A stretch of 64,000 nt of DNA from the IMG/VR virus record IMGVR_UViG_3300007609_001079, positions 1 to 64,000 of that record; one strand, written 5' to 3'. Position numbers and translations under genes: made by a program. Below are positions 1 to 10,000 of this stretch, piece after piece. Source of the stretch: a virus. The notes beneath the pieces were generated by a model. The model was not told where the DNA came from. It searched no databases and saw only the letters and a list, made by a program, of their open reading frames with translations. Position 1 is the stretch's first letter. Each line of letters starts with the position of its first letter.

Positions 1-106
1 ATTTTCCTGTCTTTTCTAATGCTTTTTTGAAGAAAGTTTGATATTCACTTTCTTCAACCATTACTTCTCGAACGATTTCTTTTAATCTATTTCTTGATAT
101 TTTCAT
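1..106 (-). CDS. Partial CDS, N-terminus of a small phage protein (prohead region)
   Basis: This is the first 35 codons of a minus-strand gene that runs off the left edge. It starts with ATG at 106 and reads MKISRNRLKEIVREVMVEES and onward. The ATG overlaps the TGA stop of the upstream gene in an ATGA arrangement, and GGAGA lies a few bases before it, which supports the start. Short N-termini of this style, rich in K, R and E and ending in VMVEE, are familiar from memory in head or prohead-core proteins of T4-like marine phages. Its position downstream of the portal fits a prohead core or protease-region gene. The rest of the protein is outside the window, so no function is assigned. Confidence 0.75.
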   Translation of the reverse strand, partial: MKISRNRLKEIVREVMVEESEYQTFFKKALEKTGK

Positions 107-993
107 TTCTCTATCTCCTGTATTGTCTTAGCAATATTAATTAGTCTTTCCTTTATCTTATAAATATGATTTTGGGTTCTTTTCCAATATTTTTGAGAAT
201 CCAACTCATTCATCGTTTTAATCTTATTATACCAATTAAAAAACTTTTCTGTTTCTGCCAACTGATACTTTAATTCTTTAAGACCCATTGCCATCTTTTT
301 ATGTGGATGCATTGTATCATCGTTTTTTAATTCTAACCAACGATTTACTGGTCTTTTTTGTTTTGCTTCTGAAATGATTTGGTCTTTTTTAAATGATACA
401 GATGGTGTTGCTGCAATCTTACCTTTACCACCAAAGTAATCTACCTTAGCATCAATACCAAATCTTGATTTTAATATCTTAACCACACCACTACCAAACT
501 TTTCATCTTTTAGTTTGATGTAAGTTTTTCCATCGCGAGTAGTGTTTTTTATTTCCTTTTCTACAAAACGAGAACCAATGGATTTAATAAGTGAATCTAC
601 CGAATCTCCAGCAAGTTGTCCTTTAAAATCTGATTCGTTTACTGATTCATTATAGAATGATTTTAAGTATTTGTGAAATTCTTTATCAGTTCTAACTTCT
701 TTATATTGTTTATCTGATAATACTTTTTTAATAAAATCAGTTATATTCTTAGAACCTTTTTTAATGATATTTAAATCGGACATAAAAGATTCATCAACTT
801 TACCAGCTAATGTATAACCAATTCTCTTAGCCATTTTCTTCTTACGTTTCTTATCAGAAGAACCTTTATCAGAAAAAGCATTTGGGGTTTGATAACCAGC
901 AACATTACCAGTTGTGGTTACTTCATCCATCTCACTTTGAACTTCATCTATGATTTCATCTAAGTATGATTTATTATTTTGTTTCATTGACAT
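103..993 (-). CDS. Conserved T4-like phage protein of the portal-downstream region, function unknown
   Basis: A 296-residue hydrophilic protein. The N-terminus is acidic (EIIDEVQSEMDEV), followed by TTGNVAGYQTPNAF and a lysine-arginine cluster (DKKRKKKMAKR). The C-terminal part has NRWLELKNDD and a predicted helical segment rich in charged residues. From memory, the NRWLELKNDD and GYQTP signatures recur in uncharacterised proteins next to the head genes of marine T4-like phages. The ATG at 993 is preferred over the one at 987 because AAGGA lies 8 bases upstream. It overlaps the upstream gene by 20 bases. Position between portal and prohead genes suggests a head-assembly role, which is inference. 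No catalytic motif or membrane segment is visible. Confidence 0.7.
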   Translation of the reverse strand: MSMKQNNKSYLDEIIDEVQSEMDEVTTTGNVAGYQTPNAFSDKGSSDKKRKKKMAKRIGYTLAGKVDESFMSDLNIIKKGSKNITDFIKKVLSDKQYKEVRTDKEFHKYLKSFYNESVNESDFKGQLAGDSVDSLIKSIGSRFVEKEIKNTTRDGKTYIKLKDEKFGSGVVKILKSRFGIDAKVDYFGGKGKIAATPSVSFKKDQIISEAKQKRPVNRWLELKNDDTMHPHKKMAMGLKELKYQLAETEKFFNWYNKIKTMNELDSQKYWKRTQNHIYKIKERLINIAKTIQEIEK

Positions 994-1840
994 TTTTGAT
1001 TTCCTTAATTAATTCATAAGATAACATCAATGCAGAAACTTGCTCATCTGTAATTTTCTTACCAATTTTTTGTTTCTTGAGAACATTGATAGTTTCTCTT
1101 AATTTAATTTTGGTAATTTTATCACTCATACCTTTGTAGATAGTATGAAGTTCTGTAATAGTTTTTATTAATTGGTTTTCATAATATTCACCGAACTTAG
1201 AAGTGTTAGTAACATTATTAATATACTCACGAAGAAGCCCTTTTTGGTCATCATTAAGGTTAGTATATTTTTTGTTGAAAGATTCCACAAGAATTTTGTA
1301 GGTGATTAACCTTAAATCTTTTTCTTGTTTTTTGAAATCTTCTACCAATCTATCTTCCTTTTCTTTAATTGAAGGAGTAGATGTTGAGATATGTTCTATC
1401 AAAGTTAGTTTGGAATCAAATACATCTTTAACATCAAGAACGTTAATTGCCTTTGCTTCAAATAATTTATGAATAGATGCAAGGACTTTATAGTTAGTTA
1501 CTGGAGATGATAAAAAATTATCAATATCCAACGTTTCCTTAATTGCTTTAACTAAGTTGTATTTTTCTTTTTTAAGCTTAGTATAATCTAAACGAGTGTG
1601 TGCTTCTAAAATGGCATCAACAAACTTTTCAGATTTAGATTCTGTATTATACTTTTCGTTAATCAGCATGTTGAATAAACGAAGCTCCTTAGATAATTCA
1701 GTCTTTCCACCAAAAAATTCTTTTACAATATTCTTTGATTTTTCTTCACTACCATTCAACACCTCAAGTGTAATTTGACGAGTTAATAGTTCGAAAAGAA
1801 AACCCGTATTTTTAAATTTTGAATGTCTAATTTTTTTCAT
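974..1840 (-). CDS. Hypothetical protein downstream of portal, likely head-assembly associated
   Basis: A 288-residue lysine-rich, mostly helical protein starting MKKIRHSKFKNTGFLFELL. An in-frame TTG exists at 1855, but the ATG at 1838-1840 begins the conserved-looking segment and is the better start. No strong ribosome site is present, only GGA in an AT-rich leader. A TATATTTATA box lies 41 bases upstream at 1881-1890, between this gene and the portal, so it may head its own transcription unit. No enzyme motif is visible. RHSKFKNTGFLFELLTRQI is a motif I associate from memory with unannotated genes near the portal in T4-like phages of marine bacteria. It may be scaffold or core related; function is unknown. 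Confidence 0.7.
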   Translation of the reverse strand: MKKIRHSKFKNTGFLFELLTRQITLEVLNGSEEKSKNIVKEFFGGKTELSKELRLFNMLINEKYNTESKSEKFVDAILEAHTRLDYTKLKKEKYNLVKAIKETLDIDNFLSSPVTNYKVLASIHKLFEAKAINVLDVKDVFDSKLTLIEHISTSTPSIKEKEDRLVEDFKKQEKDLRLITYKILVESFNKKYTNLNDDQKGLLREYINNVTNTSKFGEYYENQLIKTITELHTIYKGMSDKITKIKLRETINVLKKQKIGKKITDEQVSALMLSYELIKEIKNVNETK

Positions 1841-1880
1841 TTTGTTTAATTCCAATTATGATATGGTAAAATTATCCTAT

Positions 1881-1890
1881 TATAAATATA
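1881..1890 (-). promoter_or_regulatory. Late-type promoter box TATATTTATA
   Basis: Exact decamer on the coding strand in the gap between the portal stop and the next gene, 41 bases before its ATG at 1840. It belongs to a set of eleven gene-oriented copies in this window. No TTTG lies 20 bases upstream. Promoter function is inferred from recurrence and position. Confidence 0.55.
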
Positions 1891-1907
1891 AATTTATAAA
1901 AGATAAC

Positions 1908-3641
1908 TTAATTTTCTGTATCTTCGAGAATATTGTCCTCACTCAACATACTCCCATTTTCGTGTAAATATTTTCTCTTTGATGCAATTCCGTTGATGAT
2001 TTTCAACGCTTTTTCTTCGGATGTTCGAGAACGTTTTGAGGTTCTTTCATCATCACCAAGAGGGTCTCTACCATAAGGGTGTTTATCTTTTCCATAGGTT
2101 CCACCTTCTCTCGGTCTACCACCCTTATCTTTAATTTCTTGTTTTAGTTGTTCCAATGATTCTTCAATATCATTTGGTTCTTCATCATCCATTGCAGGGT
2201 CATTACCTTCATCTTCAATAGAACGGAAACGATATCTATCTTTTAAATCATCTAACATTTTAACTCGTTGTTCATCTTGTTCACCATCAGATAGTTTAAA
2301 GATGTTTTCATATACCCAATCTTTGGATAACATATTAAGACCTTGGATATCTTGAGCCAATCTAATTTTCTCTGACCAAAGATTTACTTTTTCTTGTTCG
2401 TAAATTGTAGATGGGTTTACTAATGATAAACTAAAATTAGTCATCTCTGAATCTTGGATACCTTGTGAGTATAAGTGAACGATGGCAATTTTAGATAATT
2501 CCGAAATTACTGTTCTTTGGATTCTTTCAATTGTTCTTGCAAATCTTACATCTTCTGCAGCAAGGGTTGCTTTACCATTTACATTTTCTTCGTACCCTAA
2601 ATAAGCACGAGGAATTTTTAATGCAGCAAACATCTTGTTCTTTAAGTAATCGATATCATCCAATGAAGGTGTATCTAAGCCTGGTAGGTTTTCAATAGAT
2701 GTTCCACTATCTCCACCACGAACCGGTAAGAAGAAATCTTCTGTTAGGTTCTGCATATTATACTTTAAGTTATAATCGCCGGTGTTTCTATCAACAAAAG
2801 GAACTTTCTTCATCTTGTTGATAATTCTTTGCATGTAATTATCAACTTCAGTAGGAGCAATGTTTCCAATATCAATTTTGAAAACTCTCTTTTCAGGTGC
2901 TCTCATAATTCTGTGGATTAACATTGCATCTTCCATTAAAGAAATCTGTTTCCACAATCTTCTACCATTTTCAATCATTGATTTTCCATATGGTAACCAA
3001 TTGGTATCCGCTAATAATCTGAAGTGTGCAATTTCAAAATTTTCGTATTCTTCTTTTCCATTCGGGTCCTCGGTAATTTTAAACTTTACTGAGTTTGGAT
3101 TTGAAGGGTCGGTTCTTTCTAATCTTTCGGTATTGTAAACAGAATGTGGAGTAACGTTAACGATACCCTTACCTTCTGCAACTTCTAAACCTAAAAAGAA
3201 ATCTCCATACTTACACATATTACGAACCCAGGGCCATAAATTAAACTCTACGTTCATTACATCGTAAAATAAGTTATTAAGAACATCTTGAACTTTTTCA
3301 TTATCTGAATGAACTAATAGGATATCACCAAACTCATTTTTTAAAGTAGATTCATCTGCGTAGATATCTAATGCAGAAGCAAGAATAGGGTCATTATCCA
3401 TTGCATCATAATCACGGAAAACTTCTCTACGAACTTGTTGGTATGCCATTGATTGTGCACCACCTGCTTGTTCATAGAAAGATTTCTGTAACTTAGTGTA
3501 TCTATCTCTTAGAGATGATAAGTTAGTTTGCTGTCTTTCATCAGTATCATATACTTTTCTCTTACCATCCTTATCAACCGTAACTATTGCTTGAGAACGA
3601 AAGAGTTTAGTTAACCTCCCAAAAAATGAAGTATCTGCCAT
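1908..3641 (-). CDS. 20: Portal vertex protein (T4 gp20-like)
   Basis: A 577-residue homologue of the T4 portal, the dodecameric ring through which DNA enters and leaves the capsid and on which the terminase docks. Family-like segments are visible: YDAMDNDPILASALDIYADE near residue 75, the LWPWVRNMCKYGDFFLGLEV region near 135, and KIPRAYLGYEENVNGKATLA near 340. The order terminase, small protein, portal matches T4-like head operons. It is slightly longer than T4 gp20 (about 524 residues), with an acidic, low-complexity tail (DDEEPNDIEESLEQ, then GGRPREGGTYGKD). The start is ATG with an A-rich leader and no clear Shine-Dalgarno sequence. Identification is firm for the family. Confidence 0.93.
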   Translation of the reverse strand: MADTSFFGRLTKLFRSQAIVTVDKDGKRKVYDTDERQQTNLSSLRDRYTKLQKSFYEQAGGAQSMAYQQVRREVFRDYDAMDNDPILASALDIYADESTLKNEFGDILLVHSDNEKVQDVLNNLFYDVMNVEFNLWPWVRNMCKYGDFFLGLEVAEGKGIVNVTPHSVYNTERLERTDPSNPNSVKFKITEDPNGKEEYENFEIAHFRLLADTNWLPYGKSMIENGRRLWKQISLMEDAMLIHRIMRAPEKRVFKIDIGNIAPTEVDNYMQRIINKMKKVPFVDRNTGDYNLKYNMQNLTEDFFLPVRGGDSGTSIENLPGLDTPSLDDIDYLKNKMFAALKIPRAYLGYEENVNGKATLAAEDVRFARTIERIQRTVISELSKIAIVHLYSQGIQDSEMTNFSLSLVNPSTIYEQEKVNLWSEKIRLAQDIQGLNMLSKDWVYENIFKLSDGEQDEQRVKMLDDLKDRYRFRSIEDEGNDPAMDDEEPNDIEESLEQLKQEIKDKGGRPREGGTYGKDKHPYGRDPLGDDERTSKRSRTSEEKALKIINGIASKRKYLHENGSMLSEDNILEDTEN

Positions 3642-3678
3642 TTTGTTTTTTCTTTAAATTATAACCTTTATTGTATTA

Positions 3679-4059
3679 TTACCATTTTCTACAAGACCAA
3701 TATCTTGCTTTGTGCCTTGGACCTGGTGAATCACAATTGTGTCTTGCTCTAAAAGCTTTTCGTGCATCAGGATTATTTTTACGAATTTTCATCGTTTTTC
3801 CTTTTGCAGAACTTCCACCATGTCCAAAGTTTACTTTGACAACGTTTCCTTGGGGGTTTTTAACATATACTTTGAATTTCTTGACATCACCTTGCATCGG
3901 TTTACCAAGTTTTACTTTTCTACCTTGATACTCAGCTTCGTTCATATCAGCTTTGTATTCTTTCATGAATTCGCAAAATTCTTTGATGTCATGGTAGTTT
4001 TCCACCACATACTCTTCACAATATGAATTATTTTCTAATAAGCTAGATAAATTTATCAT
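3679..4059 (-). CDS. Small conserved head-region protein with KARYWSC motif
   Basis: A 126-residue basic protein. The N-terminal 45 residues form an acidic helix (ENYHDIKEFCEFMKEYKAD). The C-terminal 80 residues carry GKPMQGDVKKFKVYVKNPQG, KVNFGHGG and the closing motif RARHNCDSPGPRHKARYWSC. That C-terminal block is recognisable from memory in uncharacterised proteins of many T4-like phages, usually beside portal or prohead genes. The gene is well defined: AAGGAG lies 6 bases before ATG, and a TATATTTATA box lies 19 bases upstream of the start. It sits between terminase and portal. A minor capsid or prohead-core role is inference. The four cysteines could bind metal, but spacing does not match a classical zinc finger. 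Confidence 0.8.
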   Translation of the reverse strand: MINLSSLLENNSYCEEYVVENYHDIKEFCEFMKEYKADMNEAEYQGRKVKLGKPMQGDVKKFKVYVKNPQGNVVKVNFGHGGSSAKGKTMKIRKNNPDARKAFRARHNCDSPGPRHKARYWSCRKW

Positions 4060-4077
4060 TATTTCTTCTCCTTATAG

Positions 4078-4087
4078 TATAAATATA
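4078..4087 (-). promoter_or_regulatory. Late-type promoter box TATATTTATA
   Basis: Exact decamer on the coding strand, 19 bases before the ATG at 4059, followed by the ribosome site AAGGAG. It lies in the 50-base gap after the terminase stop. Same element as at ten other gene starts; function inferred. Confidence 0.65.
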
Positions 4088-4109
4088 TAATAATTAAATT
4101 ATAACTATT

Positions 4110-5705
4110 TTACAACAACCACGTTAAATCTTCTTGGGAACCATTAACATCGATTGACCATGGATTTTGTTCCAATGATGAATTACCACCAAACCCACCT
4201 CCACCACTTCCAATAGAAGTTTGGTTAGTAGAAATACTACCAAGTGCGTTTAAGGTTAAATCCATCCCTTCTTGCCTTAATCTAAGTGCGGTATCTCGAA
4301 CCCAAAGGGATATTGATAAGGACATAACTAAATCATCATTATATCCTCTCATTGCTTCAGCACGATTTCCATTCCATATAAAAGTAAATAACTCATCTAT
4401 GGTTCTCGTTGAACGTATAAGAACTTCTTTCTCTCTGATGTATTGTTCCATTTTAGAAATAATCAAAGGACGAGTTTTAGAAGTTGTTGAAAATCCAGCG
4501 GTCATATTTCGTTCTTCTGCTCGGTATTTATTATGTAATTGATGTTCTACATCCACATACTTTAAATCCTTACTCATATAGAAAAGGTTTTGATATCCTC
4601 TATCGATTACTTGTTGAATTACTGCCCAACCAATATTTGCGTTTTCAATTACGAGCAGTGCATTGTTGTAATCCGTTGATAATGATACGAGAAAGTTTCC
4701 AAAATCTTTGGTATCTAATTTACCTTTATATTCTGCAACTTGTGCGGAGTTCTCTATATCGATAACATGACATGCAGAGAAATCAGCAGAATCACCACGA
4801 GCAACATCGGCAACGACCATATAAGATTTCTGATAGTTAGGGTATTCCCATTTCCAAAGGTTTCCATCGAACCCAGTCTTTTCTACCGGTTCTTGACAGT
4901 AAGTTTCTTTGTAGAACATTAAAAGTTGTGGGTCGATTACAGTATCACCTGAACTTACAAAATCACAATCACATTCTTGTGCTGCACCTTTTGGTCCTAA
5001 AAGAACTTCTTGCTCATCTCTCCAAGTTTGGTCTCGTTCAGGATGAACTGACCAATGTAATCGGATAGTGTTAAAGGCATTACTACCATCTTCTGCACCT
5101 ACCCAAGTTTTGTGGAAGAAATTACCTACCCCATTTGGAGTTGATAAGATAATTGCGTTACCACCCGTTGATAAGGTAGATTGAGCAGATACCCAAATTT
5201 CTTCAATCTTATCGATAAAGGCTGCCTCATCAAATACTAATAAGGATAGTGCTTCAGAACGACCCGCATCACCTGCTGCAGATGTTGCTTTGATTTGAGA
5301 ACCATTTGAATATCGTAAAGATAATTTGTTATCTTCTACTGTTGTTTGTTTTAACCAAGAAGGTAAATACTGATTCATTACTCGAACCTTGGTTACCAAG
5401 TTTTTTGCAACCTCTTGTTTGGTTGCAATTACAAGAACGTTAAAATCTTGATTGAATAACATCTTCCATAATGAAAATCCTGCAGTTAAGGTTGATATAC
5501 CTGTTTGACGAGATTTTAAAATGATGTTATATCGATGTTCGTGAAATTGTGTTAGAGTTGATTCTTGGAATGGATATAATTGAAAAGGAATTTTACCACG
5601 AACTGGGTGTTGTATCATACAATACTTCTTCATGAAGTATATAGGGTCACCAGCACACTTCTGATACTCTAATTTAATTATATCTTTTAACGTTTGTTTA
5701 GCCAT
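4110..5705 (-). CDS. 17: Terminase large subunit (T4 gp17-like)
   Basis: A 531-residue packaging motor. It hydrolyses ATP to pump DNA into the prohead and cuts the concatemer. The ATPase domain shows the Walker A-like SRQTGIST at residues 65-72, the Walker B LLVFDE at 155-160 and the coupling motif ILSTPNG near 187. The nuclease half starts near VVADVARGDSADF around residue 297, with the first acidic metal ligand in VADVARG. The C-terminus is glycine-rich (GSGGGGFGGNSS). It is somewhat shorter than T4 gp17 (610 residues). It overlaps the upstream gene by one base (TAATG) and is followed by head genes, as in T4. Family assignment is firm. Confidence 0.95.
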   Translation of the reverse strand: MAKQTLKDIIKLEYQKCAGDPIYFMKKYCMIQHPVRGKIPFQLYPFQESTLTQFHEHRYNIILKSRQTGISTLTAGFSLWKMLFNQDFNVLVIATKQEVAKNLVTKVRVMNQYLPSWLKQTTVEDNKLSLRYSNGSQIKATSAAGDAGRSEALSLLVFDEAAFIDKIEEIWVSAQSTLSTGGNAIILSTPNGVGNFFHKTWVGAEDGSNAFNTIRLHWSVHPERDQTWRDEQEVLLGPKGAAQECDCDFVSSGDTVIDPQLLMFYKETYCQEPVEKTGFDGNLWKWEYPNYQKSYMVVADVARGDSADFSACHVIDIENSAQVAEYKGKLDTKDFGNFLVSLSTDYNNALLVIENANIGWAVIQQVIDRGYQNLFYMSKDLKYVDVEHQLHNKYRAEERNMTAGFSTTSKTRPLIISKMEQYIREKEVLIRSTRTIDELFTFIWNGNRAEAMRGYNDDLVMSLSISLWVRDTALRLRQEGMDLTLNALGSISTNQTSIGSGGGGFGGNSSLEQNPWSIDVNGSQEDLTWLL

Positions 5706-6106
5706 TATTTAGCAGTAAGATATAGGAACCCAAGTACACCGGCTGCATAAGTTCCTATTTTATAGAAAAATGTTTTTCTCTTTTCTCGTTTGAGTTCTTT
5801 AAGTAGTTGTTTAGATTTTTCTGATTCTAAACCAAATTGTTCATCTTTTTTTGAAATAATAGTTTCCAAGTTGATAACTTTAGAATTTAAGTTACCGATG
5901 ACAGAATCCTTTAGAACAACTTTCTTTTGTTCTAATTTTAAAAGTTCTTGAAGAGATAGTAATTCTAACTTTACACCATCCCCTTCAATTAAATCTTTAA
6001 TTACTAGTTTCGCTATTGGTTTTTTCAATGATACTATCGTATCGTTTTGCGAAAAACTCTTGAAGCTCACTAATAGTAAAATTATTAACAGAATTCCTTT
6101 TTTCAT
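5705..6106 (-). CDS. Secreted/membrane protein, candidate spanin-type lysis partner
   Basis: A 133-residue protein with an N-terminal signal peptide: MKKG, a run of I, L and V, then SFKSFSQ. That cleavage context is typical of Bacteroidota secreted proteins. A long charged helical region follows (LELLSLQELLKLEQKKVV... KQLLKELKREKRK), then a C-terminal hydrophobic segment (GTYAAGVLGFLYLTAK). GGAGA precedes the ATG. It overlaps the upstream gene by 110 bases in another frame, as outer-spanin genes often overlap inner-spanin genes. However, no lipobox cysteine is seen, and the second hydrophobic segment is unusual for an outer spanin. The VIKDLIEGD segment recalls small proteins of Bacteroidota phages. 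Lysis function is inference. Confidence 0.7.
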   Translation of the reverse strand: MKKGILLIILLLVSFKSFSQNDTIVSLKKPIAKLVIKDLIEGDGVKLELLSLQELLKLEQKKVVLKDSVIGNLNSKVINLETIISKKDEQFGLESEKSKQLLKELKREKRKTFFYKIGTYAAGVLGFLYLTAK

Positions 6107-6371
6107 CTGTGTTTCTCCTTATTGTAAAAATATTATTTTGAACTCTATCTATATCACCATCGATTAATTGGAGTTCTGTATGTAACGATTCTATTAAATT
6201 ATCCAATTCAGTATTCATAGTTTGGATAGAATCTATTTCTTTACCAATGTTTTCAATTTTTTCATTAAACCCATCAATATCGGTTTTAATCTGTCTCATA
6301 TTGTACAAATTAAAAACCAGCAATCCAAGGATTACGATTAAAACTAAATATTGATTTCGTCCTCCCGTCAT
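5997..6371 (-). CDS. Membrane-anchored coiled-coil protein, candidate inner-spanin-like
   Basis: A 124-residue protein with a single N-terminal membrane segment (YLVLIVILGLLVFNLY, residues 8-23) and then a predicted coiled coil to the C-terminus (FNEKIENIGKEIDSI, ELDNLIESLHTEL). Type II membrane topology with a periplasmic coiled coil is the architecture of inner-membrane spanins. The 3-prime third overlaps the next gene, which encodes an exported protein, by 110 bases in a different frame, the classical overlapping spanin layout. It starts two bases after the stop of the upstream gene. Sequence identity to a named spanin was not recognised, so the call rests on architecture and gene order only. 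Confidence 0.65.
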   Translation of the reverse strand: MTGGRNQYLVLIVILGLLVFNLYNMRQIKTDIDGFNEKIENIGKEIDSIQTMNTELDNLIESLHTELQLIDGDIDRVQNNIFTIRRNTDEKRNSVNNFTISELQEFFAKRYDSIIEKTNSETSN

Positions 6372-6373
6372 GA

Positions 6374-7030
6374 CTATAAGTAATGTTCTAAATTGTTTTT
6401 CTTTAATGTTGCAAAGGCCATAATTCGTTTGGTTTCCAATTCTTCTAACTCTTTGGTACCATTATCAATCATTTCTTGAATATCTGCCTTAGTTTCTTCA
6501 ACTGATTTTGGCAATTCCCACTTTTCAGTAGAACCATCTTCGTTTACATATTCATAATATGGTTTAACATCGAGAAGAGCTTGTTTAAGTTCTTCTAATC
6601 TCATCTTACCATAGACCAACATGTTAGTTGATACTTTATATTCTTCGTATTCTTTCCAAAAACCACTTGTTCTGATAATATGTTCTTGTTTTATCATACA
6701 ATCAAGACAAAACCCAGTCTTTTTGATTAAAGTTTTATCTTTTGTAGTTTTTTTTATGGTTTCACAATTAGGAGATTTACATTCAGTTCTTTTCTGAACA
6801 TAATTACGAATTTCTTGCAATGCATCGGAGTTTTTACCAGTCTTAGTGATAAATCCATCCTTTTGTTCGTATTTGTAATGTTCATCTTCCCATACATCAC
6901 CAATTTCGTGAGTTTCCTTTGTTTTAGTGTATCCAATAGTGGTATTTTTATCGTACACACCAGTTTGTACCATATCTACCAACTTTCTACGAGTTGGGTG
7001 CATGTATTTCTTTTTGAATTCTTTACTCAT
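6374..7030 (-). CDS. Conserved phage protein with cysteine pairs, function unknown
   Basis: A 218-residue protein opening MSKEFKKKYMHPTRRKLVDM. Residues 85-115 contain CKSPNC and CLDC pairs about 25 residues apart, which could form a single zinc site. The remainder is charged and helical, ending in a likely coiled coil (ADIQEMIDNGTKELEELETKR). From memory, proteins opening with YMHPTRRKLVDM occur in marine T4-like phages without assigned function. A TATATTTATA box lies 28 bases upstream of the ATG, so this gene heads the unit that continues into the spanin-like pair and terminase. No enzymatic motif is visible. Confidence 0.7.
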   Translation of the reverse strand: MSKEFKKKYMHPTRRKLVDMVQTGVYDKNTTIGYTKTKETHEIGDVWEDEHYKYEQKDGFITKTGKNSDALQEIRNYVQKRTECKSPNCETIKKTTKDKTLIKKTGFCLDCMIKQEHIIRTSGFWKEYEEYKVSTNMLVYGKMRLEELKQALLDVKPYYEYVNEDGSTEKWELPKSVEETKADIQEMIDNGTKELEELETKRIMAFATLKKNNLEHYL

Positions 7031-7057
7031 TATTACATATTAGGTTATACCTTGATA

Positions 7058-7067
7058 TATAAATATA
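7058..7067 (-). promoter_or_regulatory. Late-type promoter box TATATTTATA
   Basis: Exact decamer on the coding strand in a 60-base gap, 28 bases upstream of the ATG at 7030. Probably drives the lysis-like pair, terminase and beyond. Function inferred from the recurrent pattern. Confidence 0.6.
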
Positions 7068-7090
7068 TAAAAAAGAAGAAAACGATAAAT

Positions 7091-10000
7091 TTAGAAGAAT
7101 ATACCCAATAGTTGATTTACAGATGCGAATGCACCAGTCAATTTGAAAGTATTTCCTTTATATTGGAAAACAATTCCTTCATTTGGTACAATTTTAGAAG
7201 GACCACCAATAGATTGTAATCGTTTTAACTCTAATTTTAATTTTTCAATCTTTTTAGGGTCACCTGATTTCTTAACATCTTTAATTGTCTTATCTATTCT
7301 CTTTTTTATCGAGCGAACTGCTTCATCTGGGTTTACAGTAAGTACTGATGATGTAAATTCTAATACATCTGCACCAACCCCTAAGAAAATATTTTCAAAT
7401 TTCATTAAATTATCTTTTGAAATTTTCTTTTGGTCTTGTGAATCAATTTTCTTTGCCCAAATTAGAGTTTTTTCATCAGCAATATTCTTTTTATCTAATC
7501 TAAACTTCTTATCCATGAATGCCCATCTCTTAACTAACCCCATTAGAGTTTTATTATCGAGTGTTGTTGGTGAATTTTTAGTAATCCATTGTTTCCACCA
7601 CTCTTGGTGGTATTCTGCAACTCCATCAGTATCCTTTAAACCGAATTCTTTTTGTAATTTAGAAATTTGTGAGGTATATTTTCCTTTTTTAGAGGATAAT
7701 TGTTGTGATTTTGGTAATTTAATTACAGGTGGACCTTGAATTGTGTAATTATTTTGTACATCTTTGTTGATTTGTTTAATCATACCTGCCAAGATTCTCC
7801 CAGCATCTGCATTTTCTCCAATTGCAACACCATTCTCATCATATTCCATTGTTCCATGTAATACTAATAGAGGTTGACCATAAGGAATTACATTTACTGA
7901 AGTAGGATATATTACTTCAAGGTTCATAAAACACGAACCTCCTTTAAAAATCTTCTCTCGTTGTTTTGATGATAGTGATTTAATAGAATCAGATAAATCT
8001 TTCATAGCAAAGTTGTATGCTTTTTCCAATTCACCCCTTCCAGCGAACTTATCAGCAACTGCTTTTATATCTAATGCATTCTCACCACTATTTTTTAGAT
8101 GTCCTTTATTTCTTGCAGCAACTAATCTTCCATTTACCCAAGAAACTGCAAGTGCTTGACCATCAGTTTTTTCTCGTGTAAATTCTAAGTTACCTTCCAA
8201 TGCACGATTAACGATATCTTTAAGTTGTCCAAAGGTTAAGTTGATTTCAGTATCAAATGGATGATTCATATGCCCATATGCACCACCTTCCATTAACATA
8301 TTAGATTCGTTAATATTTTCTTTTATTAACTGGTCTGATGTTTTAGTTGTTGGATAAAACATCTCAACAATATGATTATCTAAATCCTCTAATAACTTAT
8401 CTATATTATCATTCATACCTTCGTTATATTTTTCTTTAAATGCAGTATGCATCTTTTGTATATCAGTTGGTATAGATAATTTTAATTTATCAGTTGATTC
8501 ACTTAAAGATTCACCCAATCCACCTCTATCATGTTTGGAGAATTTACTTAGTTTATCATATGCTCTGAATGATTTTAATTTATCTTGTTTTATTGGTCTC
8601 ATATCAGATAGTTGTTTGTATCTCATATGATTTTTAACAACGTATAAAACATTAGCAACATTACCACCAACGGACTTAATCCAATCTTTATATTTCTTTA
8701 CCAATGAAGCAGAAACTTTTTCGTGCCCAAAGTGTGTAATATGACCCTTCTTTGGATGAATACCTGCGGTTTCATCTTTTCCTATATCGTGAAACATTGC
8801 TGCTATTGCAATATCAATATCATCATCTTTTAAAGAACGATTTACAACTGTAATTGTATGTTTTAAAACATTACCCTCTGGATGTTTATCCAACCTCTGT
8901 CCAAAGTTTTTTAAGTTATATACCCTTTTTTGTAATTCAGATGGCATTTTTTTGAATAGTGATTTGAAATTAGTAATTCCTAACTTTTCAAGTTCCTTAC
9001 CTTCACTTAAACGAACCATAGATTCTTTACTTCTAAAATCTCGGTTAGAACCTTTGTTATTCTTAAATCCAAATGATTTATAGAACTGAACTAATCTTGA
9101 TTTCGAACCACCAAAATCCGAACTTGGTGTTGTGAAAATATCTTTGTTATTTTGTTGTGCATATTTTATCAAGTCTTGCATTACCTTAGAACCAATACCT
9201 TTATTTCGTTGGTCTTGTGGTACTACAACTCTTCTCAACTCTAAGTGATTTGGGTATTCGTAAATATCTAAATCAACTTTATATTTACTTGATAAAGTAT
9301 TTTCAATTCCTTCATTTATTTTTGTAATTTGTTCGTTTTTAGGAGAGAATTTCTCTACTTCCTTTGCACGTAAAACAGGTAAGAACTTAAACTTAGCTCG
9401 TTTCAATATTCTACCTTTTTTTCTAACTACATTCTTGTGAACTACCTGAGATTGTTTGATAGATAAATCGGATTTCTTTATATCGGGAAATAATTCTTTT
9501 GCAAACTCATCATAAACTTGTCGGTATGCCATCTTGTAAGCAATCTTTTTAAGTTTAGAAAGAGGTTTTCTTCTCTTCATTGTTCTTGCTCGTCTCCTTG
9601 CTATTTGAGCTCTCTTACCAGCCATTGCAGCTTTTCTTCTCAACTTATCAGCTGGTCTCATCTTACCTCGTTCTTCTAAATCTTCAGATTCTCCCAATAT
9701 ACCATTCTTTTCTTGCCATGAATCAAATGCATCATAATCGTATTCTTGTTGTTGAGAATCCCAACCACACGAATGACATAGATACTTTTCGTTATCATCA
9801 GATTCTATTTCCCATGAATGATTACATTTTTCACATTGGATTGTAGTTCCTGCGAGTTCTACTACAAAGTTTTCATTCATATATCTGAATGTAACTACTT
9901 TCTTACCATTAATAGTTGGCATACCATGTTCATCTTTACCAATAGATTTAACAACAACTTTTTTGTTCTTAAATTTACCCATTAATAAAGTATCACCAAT

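Noticed and set aside
7143-7739. A 198-residue plus-strand ORF opposite the giant fusion gene
   Set aside because: It runs antisense to a region with clear ligase-domain motifs on the minus strand. Its composition (F, S and P rich) is typical of reverse-strand translation of AT-rich genes.
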